From positions 62,001-126,000 of the forward strand of contig NZ_QKPO01000013.1 of NCBI RefSeq assembly GCF_003258355.1: 64,000 nt of DNA, written 5' to 3'. Positions within the stretch are counted from its first letter, which is position 1. Each line of letters opens with the position of its first letter. This document shows positions 61,504 to 64,000 of the stretch, one piece after another. Under the pieces are notes generated by a model. That model was not told the origin of the DNA, did not search any database, and saw only the letters and a list, made by a program, of their open reading frames with translations. Both the position numbers and the translations under genes were made by a program. This stretch comes from Confluentibacter sediminis (GTDB taxonomy: Bacteria > Bacteroidota > Bacteroidia > Flavobacteriales > Flavobacteriaceae).

Positions 61504-62679
61504 ATGAAAAAAGCACTTATTAATTTATTCATTTTTGTGTTTGTTACAACAATACACGCACAAGAAAACATTTTATCTGATAAAGCAGAAATTAGTGTTC
61601 TTACCATTGGGCCCGGAAGCTCTTTAAATGATTCTTTTGGGCACAGTGCATTTAGAATAAAAGATGTTGTTAAAGGTACAGACCTTATTTTTAACTATGG
61701 TGTTTACGATTTTGATGCGCCGTATTTTATATTAAAATTTGCTCAGGGCAAATTAAATTATTTAATAGGAGGTAATTATTATGAGGATTTTTATCAAGAT
61801 TATATATCTCAAAATAGAACCATACAAGAGCAAGTTTTAAATTTATCACAAAGTGAAAAACAAGAACTTTATGATTATTTAATTAATAATTACAAACCAG
61901 AAAACAGACGGTATTTATACGATTTCTTTTATGATAATTGTGCCACAAAAATTAAAGATGTAACCAATATAGCTTTAAATAACACGATTCAATTTAATAA
62001 ACCCAAAGGTTTTAAACAACAAACATTCAGAGAGTTAATTCACAGCAATTTAAATAGAAACTCGTGGGGATGTTTTGGAATCGACCTAGCATTGGGCTCT
62101 GTTATTGACAAAAAGGCGACACCAGAAGAACACATGTTTCTGCCAAAATATATTTATACATTCTTTGAAAATGCTGCGATTAAAAACACGGACAGCCATT
62201 TAATAAAAAAAAGCAATGTGCTCTATAAAAAAATAGAAACACCTAAAAAAAATCATTTTTTAACAAGTCCGCTGTTCGTTTTCACCATTATTGGATTGCT
62301 CATTCTTTTTATTACTTACAAGGATTTTAAACAACACAAACAAAGTGTTTGGTTAGACGTTACATTGTTTAGTTTAACTGGAATTATTGGAGTCATCATT
62401 TTACTACTCTGGTTTGCCACAAATCATCATGGGACACATCAAAACTACAACTTACTTTGGGCATGTGTGCTTAATATTTTTGTAATAGGACAATTATTTA
62501 GAAAAAAAATAAGCATGTGGTTTATTAAATATTTAAAGTTTTTAATAATATTGTTATGTTTGCTTACGCTGCATTGGATCATTGGGGTACAAATATTTGC
62601 TATTGGACTCATTCCCTTTTTAATAGCTTTATTTATTAGGTATGTATTTTTAATACGATTTTATAATGCGCAATCTTAA
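61504..62679 (+). CDS. DUF4105 (Lnb N-terminal-like) membrane protein
   Basis: The 391-residue protein has a signal peptide (ALINLFIFVFVTTIHAQ), an extracytoplasmic domain with the DUF4105 motifs GPGSSLNDSFGHSAFRIKD, FNYGVYDFDAPYFILKFAQG and FFYDNCATKIKD, then about five membrane segments at the C-terminus (from residue ~255). Related to the N-terminal part of lacto-N-biosidase-type proteins; its function is not established. A -7-like TATTTTTA lies about 30 bp upstream. Confidence 0.88.
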   Translation: MKKALINLFIFVFVTTIHAQENILSDKAEISVLTIGPGSSLNDSFGHSAFRIKDVVKGTDLIFNYGVYDFDAPYFILKFAQGKLNYLIGGNYYEDFYQDYISQNRTIQEQVLNLSQSEKQELYDYLINNYKPENRRYLYDFFYDNCATKIKDVTNIALNNTIQFNKPKGFKQQTFRELIHSNLNRNSWGCFGIDLALGSVIDKKATPEEHMFLPKYIYTFFENAAIKNTDSHLIKKSNVLYKKIETPKKNHFLTSPLFVFTIIGLLILFITYKDFKQHKQSVWLDVTLFSLTGIIGVIILLLWFATNHHGTHQNYNLLWACVLNIFVIGQLFRKKISMWFIKYLKFLIILLCLLTLHWIIGVQIFAIGLIPFLIALFIRYVFLIRFYNAQS

Positions 62680-62980
62680 TTAATACCAAGATTAGAAACA
62701 GATTATTAATTATGCCTTTTAAAGACAAGCATTGCCATGAATGCGTTTGGTTTAGTCAATTGTTTAGCTTCAAAGAATGACAAATTCCAGTACTTTTATG
62801 TTGCAAACAAACAATGTTTTATCGACAACTCCTAATACGTACACATTAAAGGCAAGTCAAGCAAATTACAAAACCTTTTTAATGCAGAATATAATACCCT
62901 AAACATAACTTTCAAACGGGATAATAAAACTAATAATGCAATTTTTAGTTTTTTATCCGTTCTTTGCAAAAAAATATCTC
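62680..62980. other. Spacer without recognised gene
   Basis: About 300 bp between the DUF4105 gene and the ABC-F gene. I see no intact gene, RNA or strong hairpin. A frame with ATG at 62936 is in frame with the ABC-F gene and would extend it by 15 hydrophobic residues; this is unlikely to be real. Confidence 0.6.
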
Positions 62981-64000
62981 TTGAATTATTTAACTGTAGA
63001 AAACATATCAAAATCTTATGGAGAGCTTACGCTTTTCCAAGACATCTCTTTTAGTGTCCATAAAGACCAAAAAATAGCTTTTGTCGCTAAAAATGGCACA
63101 GGAAAAACCTCCATTTTAAATATTCTTTCCGGTGAAGACGAAGCCGATTCTGGCAACGTTATTTACAGAAAAGATATTAAAGTGGCATTTTTATCGCAAG
63201 ACCCAAAACTAGATCCTAATTTAACTATTGAGGAAACTATTTTTGCGAGTGATAATCCTATTTTAAAAGTCATTTTAAATTATGAACATGCGCTTTTAAA
63301 CCCTGAAGACTCTGAGGCTTACCAAAAAGCTTTCGAGCAGATGGAACAGTACCAAGCATGGGATTTTGAAACACAATACAAGCAAATATTATTCAAATTA
63401 AATCTTGAAGATTTAAATCAAAAAGTGAGTGCACTTTCTGGTGGGCAGAAAAAACGACTCTCGTTAGCCAATGCTTTAATAAACAAACCCGATTTATTGA
63501 TTCTCGATGAACCTACCAATCATTTAGATTTAGAAATGATCGAGTGGTTAGAAACTTTTTTCGCTAAAGAAAACATCACACTTTTTATGGTAACGCACGA
63601 CCGTTATTTTTTAGAACGTGTTTGCAATGAAATTATTGAATTAGATGAAGGCCAACTTTATAGTTACAAAGGAAATTACTCATATTATCTTGAAAAAAGA
63701 GAAGCCCGCATTGAACAAACAGAAGTTGAAACGGGAAAAGCCAAACAATTATTTAAAAAAGAATTGGAATGGATGCGTCGCCAACCAAAGGCTAGAACTA
63801 CAAAATCTAAATCTAGAATAGACGATTTTCACGATATTAAACATCGTGCCAGTCAACGTCGAAATGATTATGAAGTTCAATTAGAATTAAACATGGAACG
63901 CTTAGGCGGCAAAGTGATAGAATTCCATAAAGTCCATAAATCATTTAAAGACAAAGTCATTCTTAATGGTTTTGAATATATGTTTAAAAATGGGGAACGT
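62981..64000 (+). CDS. ABC-F family ATPase, 3' end outside window
   Basis: The frame is open to the window end (340 codons visible). It starts with TTG at 62981 (NYLTVENISKSYGE), the position matching other ABC-F proteins; the upstream ATG at 62936 would give a poor extension. It has Walker A FVAKNGTGKTSIL, signature VSALSGGQKKRLSLANAL, Walker B LLILDEPTNHLDLEM, H-loop VTHDR, and then the basic linker RRQPKARTTKSKSRIDDF. Two-domain ABC-F proteins act on the ribosome; which subgroup is not known. The second ATPase domain has begun at the window edge. Confidence 0.92.
   Translation, partial: MNYLTVENISKSYGELTLFQDISFSVHKDQKIAFVAKNGTGKTSILNILSGEDEADSGNVIYRKDIKVAFLSQDPKLDPNLTIEETIFASDNPILKVILNYEHALLNPEDSEAYQKAFEQMEQYQAWDFETQYKQILFKLNLEDLNQKVSALSGGQKKRLSLANALINKPDLLILDEPTNHLDLEMIEWLETFFAKENITLFMVTHDRYFLERVCNEIIELDEGQLYSYKGNYSYYLEKREARIEQTEVETGKAKQLFKKELEWMRRQPKARTTKSKSRIDDFHDIKHRASQRRNDYEVQLELNMERLGGKVIEFHKVHKSFKDKVILNGFEYMFKNGER

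Noticed and set aside
62936-62980. Upstream ATG for the ABC-F gene
   Set aside because: Adds 15 hydrophobic residues not seen in the family; the TTG at 62981 matches the usual N-terminus.
1-64000. CRISPR arrays, tRNA or rRNA genes, prophage or insertion sequences
   Set aside because: Looked for on both strands; no regularly spaced repeats, cloverleaf-like genes, phage structural genes or transposases were recognised.

Overview
The window looks like chromosomal DNA from a member of the Flavobacteriaceae (Bacteroidetes), probably free-living. The DNA is AT-rich and starts rarely have a Shine-Dalgarno. Several upstream regions carry the Bacteroidetes -7 promoter element TAnnTTTG. Lipoproteins, TlpA-type thioredoxins and SusC-like outer-membrane barrels are common. 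The gene blocks rpmB-rpmG-bL38-ftsY-rimO and nusB-DUF1573-yajC are arranged as in Flavobacteriia. I saw no rRNA, tRNA, CRISPR array, prophage or intact insertion sequence.

Layout. 1-0.7 kb: 3' part of a TPM-domain membrane protein. 1.2-10.5 kb: a minus-strand envelope locus with two paralogous outer-membrane barrels and two secreted TlpA-like thioredoxins. 10.6-15.5 kb: GTPases Der and Era, a choice-of-anchor I lipoprotein and an FKBP lipoprotein. 15.8-20.3 kb: glpD and a large FAD/Fe-S dehydrogenase. 20.4-24.4 kb: two serine-hydrolase-like lipoproteins flanking rimO; the first has lost its catalytic motifs. 24.5-31 kb: ftsY, bL38, L33, L28, cinA, Hpt, FAH hydrolase, DnaQ-like exonuclease and a 2-oxoacid dehydrogenase E2. 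31-38 kb: recR, a sodium:solute symporter, a CoA-binding protein, FabH and HtpG. 38-44 kb: an FKBP lipoprotein, a lysine-rich protein, a YkgJ-like protein, and a scarred region holding truncated copies of two neighbouring genes, then proB-proC with a GNAT gene and an odd leader. 44-51.9 kb: yajC, DUF1573, nusB, an ABC exporter, a PUR-domain protein, CsaA, and a cyclophilin-FKBP fusion. 52-57.5 kb: recQ, and kdsD-tatC-CMD-lptB, which serves envelope/LPS biogenesis. 57.8-64 kb: an SPFH / PH-like / ribbon-helix-helix operon, DUF808, pssA, a DUF4105 protein and the start of an ABC-F ATPase.

Most of the window is ordinary housekeeping sequence. The places worth attention are: (i) the 137-bp proB fragment joined to an 84-bp ykgJ fragment at 40.5-40.7 kb, a footprint of a tandem duplication; (ii) the 250-nt leader of the GNAT-proC-proB operon, with two short ORFs that a +1 shift at a UAA codon would join, overlapping a hairpin; (iii) a beta-lactamase-fold lipoprotein without its catalytic residues; (iv) the double barrel/thioredoxin locus; (v) decayed gene fragments at about 1 kb and 31.2 kb. 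Start codons were moved inward from the longest reading frame wherever the upstream extension began with TTG/GTG or hid a clear signal peptide.
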